A stretch of DNA of 42,456 nt, from NCBI GenBank assembly GCA_035536915.1, contig DATLNE010000052.1, positions 1 through 42,456 on the forward strand, read 5' to 3'. The stretch's first letter is position 1; every line of letters starts with the position of its first letter. Positions 1-11,781 of this stretch are shown here, piece by piece. The notes beneath the pieces were generated by a model. The model had not been told where the DNA came from and ran no database searches. It was given only the letters and a program-made list of their open reading frames with translations. The position numbers were made by a program, and so were the translations under genes. This DNA comes from Acidimicrobiales bacterium (GTDB lineage: Bacteria; Actinomycetota; Acidimicrobiia; Acidimicrobiales; JAHWLA01).

Positions 1-33
1 CGGCGCCAGAGCGCCGGATCGACGGACCAGAAC
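1..33 (+). repeat. Partial copy of palindromic repeat P1 (cut by window edge)
   Basis: The first 33 bases match 18930-18962 at 32 of 33 positions; the only difference is A at 10 against G at 18939. At 18914-18961 this sequence is the apex and right arm of a 23-bp inverted repeat, so the left arm of this copy should lie just outside the window. Read in the aroQ frame it encodes RRQSAGSTDQN with no stop, the same frame and nearly the same peptide as in rsmB. Confidence 0.8.
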
Positions 34-39
34 CGACTG

Positions 40-462
40 GTGTTGCTGCTGTCGGGCGCCAACCTCAACCTGCTCGGCACCCGCGAGCCGGAGGTGTACG
101 GCACCGACACGCTTGACGACCACGTGCAGCGGGCCACCGTCGCCGCCGAGAGGCACGGCCTCACCGTCGAACACCTCCAGTCCAACGCCGAGAGCGACCT
201 GGTCGAGGCCATCCACGGCGCGCGCGGCCGGTGCGCGGCGATCGTCGTCAACCCCGGTGCGTTCACCCACTACGCCTGGTCGTTGCACGACGCGTTGGCC
301 GCCTTCGACGGGCCCGTCATCGAGCTCCACCTCTCCAACCCCAACGCCCGTGAGCCGTGGCGGCACACGTCCGTCATCGCCCCGGTGGCCAAGGGGTCGA
401 TCGTCGGATTCGGCGGGCTCGGCTACCAGTTGGCCATCGACGCGGTGGCGAGCCTCCTGTGA
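40..462 (+). CDS. aroQ: 3-dehydroquinate dehydratase, type II
   Basis: Catalyses dehydration of 3-dehydroquinate to 3-dehydroshikimate, the third step of the shikimate pathway, in the cytoplasm as a dodecamer. The N-terminus reads LLLSGANLNLLGTREPEVYG, matching the family signature with the catalytic Tyr; NPGAFTHYAWSLHDAL and the His-bearing ELHLSN segment follow. The 140 residues from GTG 40 are close to the usual 145. Family members normally start two or three residues earlier, and the frame is open upstream to base 1 through a palindromic repeat, so the true start may lie outside the window. The gene overlaps pepQ at a GTGA junction. The identity is firm; only the start is in doubt. Confidence 0.93.
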   Translation: MLLLSGANLNLLGTREPEVYGTDTLDDHVQRATVAAERHGLTVEHLQSNAESDLVEAIHGARGRCAAIVVNPGAFTHYAWSLHDALAAFDGPVIELHLSNPNAREPWRHTSVIAPVAKGSIVGFGGLGYQLAIDAVASLL

Positions 463-1550
463 CCCCCATGGATACCGCGGGCCGCGTCGTCCGCCTGCGC
501 GAGGCGCTCACCGACTGCGACGCGCTGCTTGTCACCACCCTCAACAACATCCGCTACCTCACCGGCTTCACCGGCAGCGCCGCCTTGTTGCTCGTGCTGC
601 CCGACGAGCTCGTGTTCACCACCGACGGCCGCTACCGCGACCAAGCGGCCGAGCAGCTGCGCACCGCAGGAGTCGAGGCCCGCATCGAAGTCGGCATGCC
701 CAAGGTGCAGCAGGAGCGCATCAGTGCCTCGGCCCACGGCATTGGCCGCGTCGGCCTGGAAGCAGCGAACGTCACCTGGGCCCGTCAGCGGGCCATGGCC
801 GCCGAGTGGTTCCCCGACGCCGAGCTGGTCGCCACCGAAGGCGCCGTCGAAGCCCTGCGCCAGGTCAAGGACGCAGGCGAGATCGCCCGCATGGAGGCCG
901 CCGCCGCCATCGCGGATGAGGCCCTGGCCCAGGCCAAGCCCCTCCTGCTCGACGGCCCCACCGAGCGCGACTTCGCCATAGAGCTCGACTTCCGCATGCG
1001 CCGCCTGGGCGCCGGCGGCCCGTCGTTCGAGACGATCGTCGCCTCCGGCCCCAACGGCGCCAAGCCGCATGCCCGCCCCGGCGACCGCCGCATCGCGCCG
1101 GGCGAGCTCGTCGTGCTCGACTTCGGTGCCGTGGTCGACGGCTACTGCTCTGACATGACCCGCACCGTCTGCGTGGGGGAGATGTCCGACCCCGTGGCCC
1201 GCCGCATGTACGACGTGGTGATCGCCAGCCAGGCCGCCGGTGCCGAGGCCGTGGCGCCCGGCGTGGAGTCGGCCGCCGTCGACCGCACCTGTCGCGACGT
1301 CATCGCCGAGGCCGGGTGGGCCGATGCCTTCCTGCACTCCACCGGCCACGGCGTGGGCCTCGACATCCACGAGGCACCCTGGGTCGCCTCGACGGCCGGT
1401 GGTACGTTGTCCGCCGGCAACGTCGTGACCGTCGAGCCGGGCGTGTACCTCCCCGATCACGGCGGCGTCCGCATCGAGGACACGCTCGTCGTCACCGACG
1501 ACGGCCGCCGTCCCCTCACCCGATCTCCGAAAGACCTGATCGTCCAATGA
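459..1550 (+). CDS. pepQ: M24 aminopeptidase, Xaa-Pro dipeptidase/aminopeptidase type
   Basis: A two-metal cytoplasmic peptidase that releases the residue in front of proline. A creatinase-like N-terminal domain (about residues 1-130) with [13 protein letters not shown] is followed by the pita-bread catalytic domain. The metal ligands are visible: Asp in [19 protein letters not shown] (two), His in [13 protein letters not shown], Glu in VEPGVY and Glu in GVRIEDT. The 363-residue length is normal for PepQ-type enzymes beside efp. I chose GTG 459 because it forms a GTGA overlap with the aroQ stop, like other junctions here; ATG 468 is possible. Next to efp it may take part in general turnover of proline peptides. 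The exact PepP or PepQ specificity cannot be told from sequence. Confidence 0.88.
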   Translation: MTPMDTAGRVVRLREALTDCDALLVTTLNNIRYLTGFTGSAALLLVLPDELVFTTDGRYRDQAAEQLRTAGVEARIEVGMPKVQQERISASAHGIGRVGLEAANVTWARQRAMAAEWFPDAELVATEGAVEALRQVKDAGEIARMEAAAAIADEALAQAKPLLLDGPTERDFAIELDFRMRRLGAGGPSFETIVASGPNGAKPHARPGDRRIAPGELVVLDFGAVVDGYCSDMTRTVCVGEMSDPVARRMYDVVIASQAAGAEAVAPGVESAAVDRTCRDVIAEAGWADAFLHSTGHGVGLDIHEAPWVASTAGGTLSAGNVVTVEPGVYLPDHGGVRIEDTLVVTDDGRRPLTRSPKDLIVQ

Positions 1551-2113
1551 GTGTCTCCACCAACGACCTGAAGAACGGCATGAGCCTCGACCTGCCGGAG
1601 GGCCTGTTCTCCGTGGTCGAGTTCCAGCACGTGAAGCCCGGCAAGGGCGGCGCCTTCGTGCGCACCAAGCTCAAGAACGTGCGCACCGGCGCCGTCATCG
1701 AGCGCACCTACCGGGCCGACGAGAAGCTCGAACAGGCGATCATCGACAAGCGCGAGATGCAGTACCTCTACAACGACGGCGAGCAGTACGTGTTCATGGA
1801 CAACTCGTCCTACGACCAGCTCAACGTCGACGCCTCTGCCCTCGGCACAGCCAGCCGCTTCATCAAGGAAGGCGACTCGGCCGTGCTGCAGATGTACAAC
1901 GGCGAGATCGTGGGCGTCGACCTGCCTGCCGCCGTCGAACTGACGGTGACCGAGACCGAGCCGGGCGTGCAGGGCGACCGGGTGTCGGGCGCTCGCAAGC
2001 CCGCCACCTTGGAGACCGGCCACACCGTGCAGGTCCCGTTGTTCGTCAACACCGGCGACCGCATCAAGGTCGACACCCGCTCGGGCGAGTACATCACCCG
2101 CGCCGGCGGATGA
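1547..2113 (+). CDS. efp: Translation elongation factor P
   Basis: EF-P binds ribosomes stalled at polyproline and promotes peptide bond formation. The 188-residue protein shows the three-domain EF-P layout: an N-terminal KOW-like domain with VKPGKGGAF (Lys33 at the loop tip that reaches the P-site tRNA), a central OB domain, and a C-terminal OB domain ending [14 protein letters not shown]. The ATG overlaps the pepQ stop (ATGA), and the efp stop overlaps nusB in the same way. No Lys-modifying gene (epmA/B) is nearby, so the modification state is unknown. A neighbouring Xaa-Pro peptidase is a common companion. Confidence 0.96.
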   Translation: MSVSTNDLKNGMSLDLPEGLFSVVEFQHVKPGKGGAFVRTKLKNVRTGAVIERTYRADEKLEQAIIDKREMQYLYNDGEQYVFMDNSSYDQLNVDASALGTASRFIKEGDSAVLQMYNGEIVGVDLPAAVELTVTETEPGVQGDRVSGARKPATLETGHTVQVPLFVNTGDRIKVDTRSGEYITRAGG

Positions 2114-2517
2114 GCTCGCCGTCCGGCTCCCGGCGCGAGGCGCGGGAGCGGGCACTGTCGTTGTTGTACGAGGCGGAGCTCAAGGACCAAGCCCCCGCCG
2201 ACCTGTTGGCCGAGCTGGCCGTCGACCCCGACCCCTTCGCCGTCGACCTGGTCAGCGGCGTGGGCGAGCACCAGGCCGAGCTCGACGAGGTCATCGCCCG
2301 CTACGCCATCGACTGGGCGCTCGACCGCATGCCGGTGGTCGACCGCAACGTGTTGCGGCTGGGGGTCTTCGAGCTGCTCCACCGCCCCGAGATCCCGGTG
2401 GGCGCCGTCATCTCGGAGGCCGTCGAGTTGGCCAAGCGCTACTCCACCGAGGACTCCGGCCGCTTCGTCAACGGCGTGCTCGCCGGCGTCGCCGCCCAAC
2501 GCGAGGCGACGGGCTGA
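2110..2517 (+). CDS. nusB: Transcription antitermination factor NusB
   Basis: NusB pairs with NusE (S10) on boxA RNA and supports rRNA transcription antitermination. The 135-residue all-helical protein has the N-terminal [17 protein letters not shown] segment and the C-terminal [15 protein letters not shown] and [23 protein letters not shown] motifs. It starts at ATG 2110 in an ATGA overlap with efp, so it is probably translated by coupling. It ends seven bases before the -10 box of the pyrimidine operon, which marks the boundary between the two transcription units. Confidence 0.95.
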   Translation: MSSPSGSRREARERALSLLYEAELKDQAPADLLAELAVDPDPFAVDLVSGVGEHQAELDEVIARYAIDWALDRMPVVDRNVLRLGVFELLHRPEIPVGAVISEAVELAKRYSTEDSGRFVNGVLAGVAAQREATG

Positions 2518-2523
2518 CGCTGG

Positions 2524-2529
2524 TAGAGT
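2524..2529 (+). promoter_or_regulatory. Candidate -10 box for the pyr operon (TAGAGT)
   Basis: TAGAGT fits the actinobacterial TANNNT -10 consensus and lies in the nusB-pyrR gap. A start site about seven bases downstream (near 2536) would place the 5' end of the RNA just before the PyrR binding loop at 2540. No good -35 is visible at the expected spacing. Confidence 0.5.
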
Positions 2530-2539
2530 GAACGTCTGA

Positions 2540-2570
2540 CCGTGAAGCGAGTCCCGTGAGGCTCGCACGG
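2540..2570 (+). promoter_or_regulatory. PyrR RNA-binding loop
   Basis: The RNA folds as lower stem CCGUG/CACGG (2540-2544 with 2566-2570), a 5' purine bulge AAG (2545-2547), an upper stem (2548-2553 with 2560-2565) and hexaloop CCGUGA. The core at 2550-2563 is AGUCCCGUGAGGCU, an exact match to the established PyrR consensus ARUCCNGNGAGGYU. PyrR bound to UMP stabilises this hairpin. It ends two bases before the AGGAGG of pyrR, so binding should also hinder ribosome entry. Confidence 0.85.
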
Positions 2571-2582
2571 ACAGGAGGAACG

Positions 2583-3152
2583 TTGGCCGAACGCGAACGA
2601 GCCCTGGCGCCCCCGAGTGGGGGCGTTTTCGTTGCCCGGGCCCAGGTCATGTCGCCCGACGACCTGCGGCGGGCCATCACCCGCATCGCCCACGAGATCG
2701 TGGAGCGCAACCACGGGCTCGACGACCTGGCGCTGATCGGCATGCAGACCGGCGGCGTGCCCTTGGCCGAGCGGTTGCAAGCCACCCTGCGCACCATCGA
2801 AGGCGGCGGCGACGTGCCCGTCGGCATGCTCGATGCCACCTTCTACCGCGACGACATCGGGCTGCGGCCCCTGGTGCCCGAGGCGGTCACCGACATCTCC
2901 TTCGACCTCACCGGCATGACCGTGGTGCTGGTCGACGACGTGCTCTTCACCGGCCGCACCGTGCGCGCTGCGCTCAACGCGGTCAACGACTACGGGCGCC
3001 CCCGGGCCGTGCAACTGGCCGTCATGGTCGACCGCGGCCACCGGGAACTGCCCATCCGCCCCGACTACGTGGGCAAGAACCTGCCCACCCGTCGCGACGA
3101 GTTGGTCGACGTCGGCGAGAGCGGCGTGGTCATCGGGGAGGTGGGCCGGTGA
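2583..3152 (+). CDS. pyrR: PyrR pyrimidine attenuation regulator / uracil phosphoribosyltransferase
   Basis: An RNA-binding regulator that senses UMP and PRPP, often with weak uracil phosphoribosyltransferase activity. The conserved core begins [21 protein letters not shown]; the PRPP motif [18 protein letters not shown] and the C-terminal [18 protein letters not shown] are intact. I chose TTG 2583 because AGGAGG lies at 2573-2578, four bases upstream, and alignment with family N-termini needs residues before ATG 2649. The product is 189 residues, similar to the mycobacterial protein. About 20 extra N-terminal residues are encoded across an intrinsic terminator. The stop overlaps pyrB (GTGA). 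It probably controls the whole pyr operon through the loop at 2540-2570. ATG 2649 (167 residues) is the alternative start. Confidence 0.93.
   Translation: MAERERALAPPSGGVFVARAQVMSPDDLRRAITRIAHEIVERNHGLDDLALIGMQTGGVPLAERLQATLRTIEGGGDVPVGMLDATFYRDDIGLRPLVPEAVTDISFDLTGMTVVLVDDVLFTGRTVRAALNAVNDYGRPRAVQLAVMVDRGHRELPIRPDYVGKNLPTRRDELVDVGESGVVIGEVGR
2608..2629 (+). terminator. Attenuator: intrinsic terminator inside the 5' end of pyrR
   Basis: A 7-bp perfect stem (2608-2614 with 2619-2625, loop GAGT) is followed by TTTT. It lies 38 bases after the PyrR loop and within codons 9-15 of the TTG-started pyrR. A competing pairing is possible between GGCTCG at 2560-2565 and CGAGCC at 2598-2603; this would open the PyrR loop and could act as an antiterminator. 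Confidence 0.7.
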
Positions 3153-4072
3153 AGCATTTGCTCTCCGTCGAGGACCTCGGGGCCGAGGGGATCGAGGAGG
3201 TGATGCGGGTGACCGATTCCTTCGTGGAGGTCAGCGCCCGCGCCATCCCCCGGGTTCCCGCGCTGCGAGGCAAGACCGTCGTCTCGTTGTTCTACGAGGA
3301 CTCCACCCGCACGCGCCTGTCGTTCGAGACCGCCGCCAAGCGCTTGTCGGCCGACACCATGACGTTCTCGGTGTCGACCTCGTCGGTGAAGAAGGGCGAA
3401 TCGCTCAAGGACACTGTCGAGACCATCGAGGCCATGGGCATCGACGCCGTTGTCGTGCGCCACGGCTCGGCGGGCGTGCCCTGGCAGGTGGCGTCGTGGA
3501 TCGACGCCTCTGTCGTCAACGCGGGCGACGGCTGGCACGAGCACCCCACCCAAGCCCTGCTCGACTGCTACACCATCCGCCAGGCATTGGGCGGGCTCGA
3601 CGGGCGGCGGGTGGCCATCGTGGGCGACATCAAGCACAGCCGGGTGGCGCGCTCCAACGTCCTTGCTTTCACCGCCTTGGGCGCCGAGGTCACGTTGGTA
3701 GCGCCGCCCACCCTGCTGCCGCCCTCGCTCGAAGGCTGGCCGGTGAGCGTGAGCCACGACCTCGATCCCGTGCTGGCCAAGGCCGACGTGGTGTACCTCC
3801 TGCGCATGCAACGCGAGCGCATGACGGAGGCGTTGCTGCCGTCGATGCGGGAGTACACGGCCCGCTACGGGCTCACCAGCAGACGGGCGGCGTTGCTCGA
3901 CGACAGCGCCATCGTGTTGCATCCGGGTCCGATGAACCGCGGAGTCGAGATCGCTGCCGACGTGGCCGAACTGCCCCAGGCCCTCGTGACCCGACAAGTT
4001 GCCAACGGAGTCGCCGTGCGCATGGCCGTCCTGTACCTGCTGCTGGGATCGGGGGCCGACCTTGCCGCGTGA
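3149..4072 (+). CDS. pyrB: Aspartate carbamoyltransferase, catalytic subunit
   Basis: Joins carbamoyl phosphate and aspartate to form carbamoyl aspartate, the second step of UMP synthesis. The protein has 307 residues, the usual length. The carbamoyl-phosphate motif STRTRLSFE is near residue 52, HPTQALLD near residue 132, and the aspartate-loop region LLRMQRERM follows. No pyrI regulatory chain is seen, so control should come from PyrR attenuation. GTG 3149 overlaps the pyrR stop. The 3' end overlaps the likely TTG start of pyrC. Confidence 0.97.
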   Translation: MKHLLSVEDLGAEGIEEVMRVTDSFVEVSARAIPRVPALRGKTVVSLFYEDSTRTRLSFETAAKRLSADTMTFSVSTSSVKKGESLKDTVETIEAMGIDAVVVRHGSAGVPWQVASWIDASVVNAGDGWHEHPTQALLDCYTIRQALGGLDGRRVAIVGDIKHSRVARSNVLAFTALGAEVTLVAPPTLLPPSLEGWPVSVSHDLDPVLAKADVVYLLRMQRERMTEALLPSMREYTARYGLTSRRAALLDDSAIVLHPGPMNRGVEIAADVAELPQALVTRQVANGVAVRMAVLYLLLGSGADLAA

Positions 4073-5339
4073 ACTGGTGATAGCAGGCGGCACCGTGGTC
4101 GACGCCACCGGCTCGCGCCGCGCCGACGTGCTCGTGCGCGACGGCGTCGTCGCCGCCGTGGGCGAAGGGCTCACCGCTGCGCAGACGCTCGACGCCACCG
4201 GCTGCGTCGTCGCACCGGGCCTGGTCGACCTCCACACCCACCTGCGCGAGCCGGGGCGGGAGGAGGCCGAGACCGTCGAGTCCGGCTCCCGGGCCGCCGC
4301 TGTCGGCGGATACACCGCCGTCGTGGCCATGCCCAACACCGAGCCCGCCATCGACAACGCCGCGGCCGTGCGCCACGTGCTCGACCTCGGTGCCACGGCG
4401 CTGTGCGACGTGCGGGTGGCGGGCGCCATCACGGTCGGCCGCGAAGGCACGCAGCTCGCCCCCCTTGCCGAGATGGCCGACCTCGGCGTGCGCCTGTTCA
4501 CCGACGACGGCGCGGGCGTGCAGGACAGCCGCCTCATGCGCCGGGCGTTGGAGTACGCCTCGTCGCTCGACGTCACCCTGGCCCAGCACTACGAGGACGC
4601 CGCCCTCGCCGCGGGAGGCCACATGCACGAGGGGGCGTGGTCGAGCCGCCTGGGCATCCCCGGCATCCCCGCCGAGGCCGAGGAGCTCATGGTGATGCGC
4701 GACATCGCCCTGGCCCGCCTCACCGGCGCCCGGGTGCACTTCCTCCACCTGTCCACCGCGGGTTCGGTCGCCATGGTCGGCGCGGCCAAGGCACAAGGCC
4801 TGCCGGTCACCGCCGAGGTGGCGCCCCACCACTTCACCCTCACCGACGCCGAGGTGCAGGGCTTCGACACCGTGTTCAAGGTCAACCCGCCCCTGCGGTC
4901 GAGCGGTGACGTCGCCGCCGTGCGCCAGGCCCTGCGCGACGGCAGCATCGACGCCATCGCCACCGACCACGCCCCCCACACCCGCGACGTGAAGGAAGCG
5001 CCGTTCGACCAGGCGCCGCCCGGCATGCTCGGCCTGGAGACGGCGCTGGCACTGGCGATCACCGAACTCGACCTGCCCATCGAACAGGTGCTGGCGCTGC
5101 TGTCGTGGCAGCCCGCCCGCATCGCAGGCCTCACCGGCGAGCACGGCGGCCCGATCGTCGAAGGCGCCCCCGCCAACCTGTGCGTCATCGACCCCGCCGC
5201 CACCTGGGTGGTCGATGCCGACCGCCTGGCCAGCCGCAGCCGCAACACGCCGTACGCCGGTCGCAAGCTCACCGGCAAAGTCCGCCACACCATTCTGCGA
5301 GGAGAACCCGTCGTGATCGACGCCGAGGCCCAGCGATGA
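4062..5339 (+). CDS. pyrC: Dihydroorotase (class I)
   Basis: A zinc amidohydrolase that cyclises carbamoyl aspartate to dihydroorotate. The metal-binding [10 protein letters not shown] motif lies near residue 53 and [14 protein letters not shown] follows; [12 protein letters not shown] and the C-terminal ATDHAPHT complete the site, so this is an active enzyme and not the inactive pyrC-prime type. The frame is open further upstream inside pyrB, but homologous sequence begins at [19 protein letters not shown] 4062 has a GGGGG tract about seven bases upstream and gives 425 residues; GTG 4077 is an alternative. The gene overlaps pyrB by 11 bases and meets carA in an ATGA overlap. Confidence 0.95.
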   Translation: MPRELVIAGGTVVDATGSRRADVLVRDGVVAAVGEGLTAAQTLDATGCVVAPGLVDLHTHLREPGREEAETVESGSRAAAVGGYTAVVAMPNTEPAIDNAAAVRHVLDLGATALCDVRVAGAITVGREGTQLAPLAEMADLGVRLFTDDGAGVQDSRLMRRALEYASSLDVTLAQHYEDAALAAGGHMHEGAWSSRLGIPGIPAEAEELMVMRDIALARLTGARVHFLHLSTAGSVAMVGAAKAQGLPVTAEVAPHHFTLTDAEVQGFDTVFKVNPPLRSSGDVAAVRQALRDGSIDAIATDHAPHTRDVKEAPFDQAPPGMLGLETALALAITELDLPIEQVLALLSWQPARIAGLTGEHGGPIVEGAPANLCVIDPAATWVVDADRLASRSRNTPYAGRKLTGKVRHTILRGEPVVIDAEAQR

Positions 5340-6398
5340 GGCGCGAGGGGGTGCTCGTCCTCGCCGACGGCACCACGTTCGAGGGCGAGCTGTTCGGCGC
5401 CGACCGGACGGCCACCGGCGAGGTCGTGTTCAACACCGTGCTCTCCGGCTACCAGGAGGTCATCACCGACCCGTCGTACGCAGGCCAGGTCATCGCCTTC
5501 ACCTACCCGCACATCGGCAACTACGGGGTCACCCCCGACGACGACGAGAGCCGCCGCCCCCACTGCCGGGGCATCGTCGTGCGCGACCTGGTGCGTCGGC
5601 CGAGCAACTGGCGGTCGTCGGAGCACCTCGACGACTTCCTGCGCCGCCACGACGTGCCCGGCATCACCGGCATCGACACCCGCCGCCTCACCCGTCACAT
5701 TCGCGACGCAGGCTCGATGCCGTGCGCTTTCGGCCCGGCCGACGACGAGGCCGCCATCAAGCAGGCGGCGGCCGACGAGCCCGGCACCGACGGCGTCGAC
5801 CTCGTCGCCACCGTCACCACGGCCACGCCCTACACGGTGGGCGACGGGCCGCTGCGAGTCGTCGCCTACGACTTCGGCATCAAGCGCACCATCCTGCGCC
5901 ACCTGTCGCACATCGCCACCGTCGAGGTGGTGCCGGCATCGACGCCTGCGGCCGAGGTGCTGGCCCGTCGCCCCGACGGGGTGTTCCTCTCCAACGGCCC
6001 CGGCGACCCCGCGGCGGTCACCTACGCCAGCGACACCATCAAGGAGTTGGTGGGGGAGGTGCCGGTGTTCGGCATCTGCCTGGGCCACCAGTTGCTCGGC
6101 ACCGCGCTGGGCGGCGCCACCTACAAGCTCAAGTTCGGCCACCACGGCGGCAACCATCCGGTGCGCCGGCTGGAGACCGACGGCGTGGAGATCACCAGCC
6201 AGAACCACAACTACGCCGTCGACGCGGGCTCCATCCCCAGCGCCGACGTCACCCACGTCAACCTCAACGACGGCGTGGTGGAAGGCCTGCGCTGCCGCGA
6301 CGTGCCCGCCTTCTCCGTGCAGTACCACCCCGAGGCCGGCCCCGGCCCCCACGACGCCCGTTACCTCTTCGAGGAGTTCAAGAACCTGATGGAGCGAC

Positions 6399-6409
<11 letters not shown>
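5336..6409 (+). CDS. carA: Carbamoyl-phosphate synthase, small (glutaminase) subunit
   Basis: Hydrolyses glutamine and channels ammonia to CarB for carbamoyl phosphate, which feeds both the pyr genes here and ArgF further along. The N-terminal CPSase small-chain domain ([24 protein letters not shown]) is followed by a class I glutamine amidotransferase domain with Cys248 in [11 protein letters not shown] and the His-Glu pair in [17 protein letters not shown]. The 357-residue length is slightly short but complete. ATG 5336 overlaps the pyrC stop. The last 11 bases overlap carB, as is common for the tightly coupled pair. Confidence 0.97.
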
Positions 6410-9679
<3,270 letters not shown>

Positions 9680-9683
<4 letters not shown>

Positions 9684-10597
9684 TCCACACCTCGACGCGG
9701 GTGGGCTCGGTCGAGCTCGACAACCCGGTGATGACCGCGGCGGGCACGGCCGGCCACGGGGCCGAGCTGGGCCGTTACGTCGACCTCGCCACACTGGGCG
9801 CGGTCGTCGTGAAGTCGCTGTCGCCCCAGCCGTGGGCGGGCAATCCCGCGCCGCGTGTGCATCAGACCACAGGCGGCATGCTCAACAGCGTCGGCCTGCA
9901 AGGGCCAGGCGTCGAGGCGTGGTTGGAGCACGAGCTACCCCCTCTGCTCCAAGCCGGTGCCACCGTCGTGGCTTCCATCTGGGGCTTCACCGTCGAGGAC
10001 TACGCCAAGGCCGCGGCCATGTTGGCCGACGCGCCCGTCGTCGCCGTCGAGGTCAACCTCAGTTGCCCCAACGTCGAGGACCGGCGCCACATGTTCGCCC
10101 ACAACCCCACGACGGCGGCCGAGGCCATCGAGGCCACCGCTGCGTGTGCCAAGCCCCGCTGGGCCAAGCTCAGCCCCAACGTCACCGACATCACCGAGAT
10201 CGCGGGCGCCGTGCTCGACGCCGGCGCCGACGCACTGACGTTGGCCAACACCGTCATGGGTCTGGCCATCGACCCCGAGAGCCGCAAGCCACGACTGGGC
10301 GCGGGCGGTGGAGGACTGAGCGGTGCGGCCATTCGTCCCGTTGCCGTCCGGGCCGTCTACGACTGCCGCAAGGCGTTCCCCCACGCCGCCATCGTCGGCG
10401 TGGGCGGCATCAGCAGCGGCGAGCACGCCGTCGAGTTCCTGCTCGCCGGCGCATCGGCCGTGCAGGTGGGTACCGCCACGTTCGCCGACCCCAAGGCCCC
10501 GGCGCGGGTACGGTCGGAGCTCGAACGCTGGTGCCGTCGGCACGGCGTCGACCGGATCACCGACCTGATCGGAGGCGCGCATGTCGGAGACCACTGA
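9680..10597 (+). CDS. pyrD: Dihydroorotate dehydrogenase, class 1B-like
   Basis: A flavoenzyme that oxidises dihydroorotate to orotate. The core begins [20 protein letters not shown]; the FMN and substrate motif [17 protein letters not shown] contains the class 1 active-site Cys, and [26 protein letters not shown] is the phosphate-binding end. The style is class 1B, which normally needs the iron-sulphur flavoprotein PyrK, yet no pyrK lies between carB and pyrD or elsewhere in the window. Start: CTG 9680 in a CTGA overlap with carB gives 305 residues and keeps the TRVGS segment; GTG 9701 is the first conventional start and would trim seven residues. Confidence 0.93.
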
Positions 10598-11324
10598 CCA
10601 ACGACGAGAGCAGGCACCTGATGTTCGCAACCGCTTGGCCATCGCCCTCGACGTCGACGACCTCGTCGAGGCGTTGCGCATCGCCAAGGACGTGCGGCCG
10701 TGGTTCGGCGTGGCCAAGGTGGGCCTCGAGCTCTATGCGGCGGCGGGCACCGACGCCGTGTTCGAACTGGCCAAGCTCGACTACCGGATCTTCCTCGACC
10801 TGAAGTTCCACGACATCCCCACGACCGTTCGCAAGGCGGCCCGGGTGGTGGGTGCCATCGGCGCCACGTACCTCACGCTGCACGCCTCGGGCGGCAACGC
10901 CATGTTGCGGGCGGGCGTCGAAGGCTTGGCCGAAGGCGCGGCGAGCGCGGGCCTCGAGGCACCGACCACGGCGCTGGCCGTCACCGTCCTCACCAGTGAG
11001 GAAGCGGCCCCCGACCAGGTGCTCACCAACCGCATCAAGCACGCCATGGAGGCGGGGTGCGGCGGCATCGTCTGCGCCGCCACCGACGTGCGCCACGCCA
11101 AGCAGGTGGCGCCTCGCCTGACTGCCGTGGTGCCTGGCATCCGCGCCGCCGGGATGAACACCCACGACCAGGCCCGCGCCTCCACCCCCGAGGCCGCCAT
11201 CCAGGCGGGCGCCGACCTTCTCGTCGTGGGCCGGGCGGTCACCGGAGCAAGCGATCGCGCCGCGGCCGCCGAGCAGTTGGTGGGGTCGCTCGACCTCGAA
11301 CGTCGTTCAGCGTCCTCGCGCTAG
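10581..11324 (+). CDS. pyrF: Orotidine 5'-phosphate decarboxylase
   Basis: The last step of UMP synthesis, decarboxylating OMP. The catalytic Lys and Asp cluster is in YRIFLDLKFHDIPTTVRKA near residues 69-80, and the phosphate-binding end reads LLVVGRAVTGASD. The length (247) is that of the short bacterial form. ATG 10581 has GGAGG seven bases upstream and overlaps pyrD by 17 bases. Its TAG stop doubles as the start of the -10 box for mihF, marking the end of the pyr operon. Confidence 0.97.
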   Translation: MSETTDQRREQAPDVRNRLAIALDVDDLVEALRIAKDVRPWFGVAKVGLELYAAAGTDAVFELAKLDYRIFLDLKFHDIPTTVRKAARVVGAIGATYLTLHASGGNAMLRAGVEGLAEGAASAGLEAPTTALAVTVLTSEEAAPDQVLTNRIKHAMEAGCGGIVCAATDVRHAKQVAPRLTAVVPGIRAAGMNTHDQARASTPEAAIQAGADLLVVGRAVTGASDRAAAAEQLVGSLDLERRSASSR

Positions 11325-11327
11325 GGT
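11322..11327 (+). promoter_or_regulatory. Leaderless-type -10 box for mihF (TAGGGT)
   Basis: TAGGGT overlaps the pyrF stop codon and ends six bases before the mihF ATG, so transcription would begin at or near the start codon. There is no Shine-Dalgarno upstream of mihF, consistent with a leaderless mRNA. Confidence 0.5.
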
Positions 11328-11333
11328 CACGCC

Positions 11334-11654
11334 ATGCCGTTGCCCCCCGCTCTTTCCCCCGATCAGCGACAGGCCGCGCTCGACAAGGCAGCAGCCGCAC
11401 GGCGCCAGCGCGCCGAGCTGAAGGAGAAGCTCAAGATGGGCTCGATCACCTTGCGCGAACTGCTCGATCAGGGCGAACGCGACGAGGTCGTCGGCAAGAT
11501 GAAGGTGGTCGCCGTCCTCGAATCCCTCCCCGGAGTGGGCAAGGTCAAGGCCCGCCGGCTCATGGAGGAGATCGGCATCAGCGACGCCCGTCGGGTGCAG
11601 GGCCTGGGCGAGAACCAGCGCAAGAAGCTGTTCGAGCGCCTCTCCCAGTTGTAG
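11334..11654 (+). CDS. mihF: Integration host factor, actinobacterial type (mIHF)
   Basis: A small basic nucleoid protein of 106 residues, unrelated to proteobacterial IHF, that bends DNA and is essential in mycobacteria. A long N-terminal helix (residues 10-40, rich in Ala, Arg and Lys) leads to a helix-two-turns-helix region LESLPGVGKVKARRLMEEIGISDARRVQGLG and a basic end. This protein is a strong taxonomic marker for Actinobacteria. The pyrF-mihF-gmk-rpoZ order is widely conserved in them. It is probably transcribed from its own leaderless promoter. Confidence 0.95.
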   Translation: MPLPPALSPDQRQAALDKAAAARRQRAELKEKLKMGSITLRELLDQGERDEVVGKMKVVAVLESLPGVGKVKARRLMEEIGISDARRVQGLGENQRKKLFERLSQL

Positions 11655-11752
11655 GCGCCTCCGGGTCCTGTCACGCACGGATGCCTTCCCACCCTCGTCC
11701 CTCGGGCGGGCCCCTTCCCTACCTGCCACCCCTCGGCGTAGCGCTGAGCGGA

Positions 11753-11769
11753 ATCGGCTTTCAGCCGAT
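11753..11769 (+). other. Hairpin in the mihF-gmk gap
   Basis: A 7-bp perfect inverted repeat (11753-11759 with 11763-11769, loop TTC) lies 12 bases before the gmk GTG. There is no T-run, so it is not a standard terminator. It may shape translation of gmk. The rest of 11655-11781 shows no gene and no clear promoter. Confidence 0.4.
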
Positions 11770-11781
11770 ACTGATGTTGCC

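Noticed and set aside
2649-2651. ATG 2649 as the pyrR start
   Set aside because: It has a poor Shine-Dalgarno and would remove residues that align with PyrR N-termini; TTG 2583 has AGGAGG. Kept only as an alternative.
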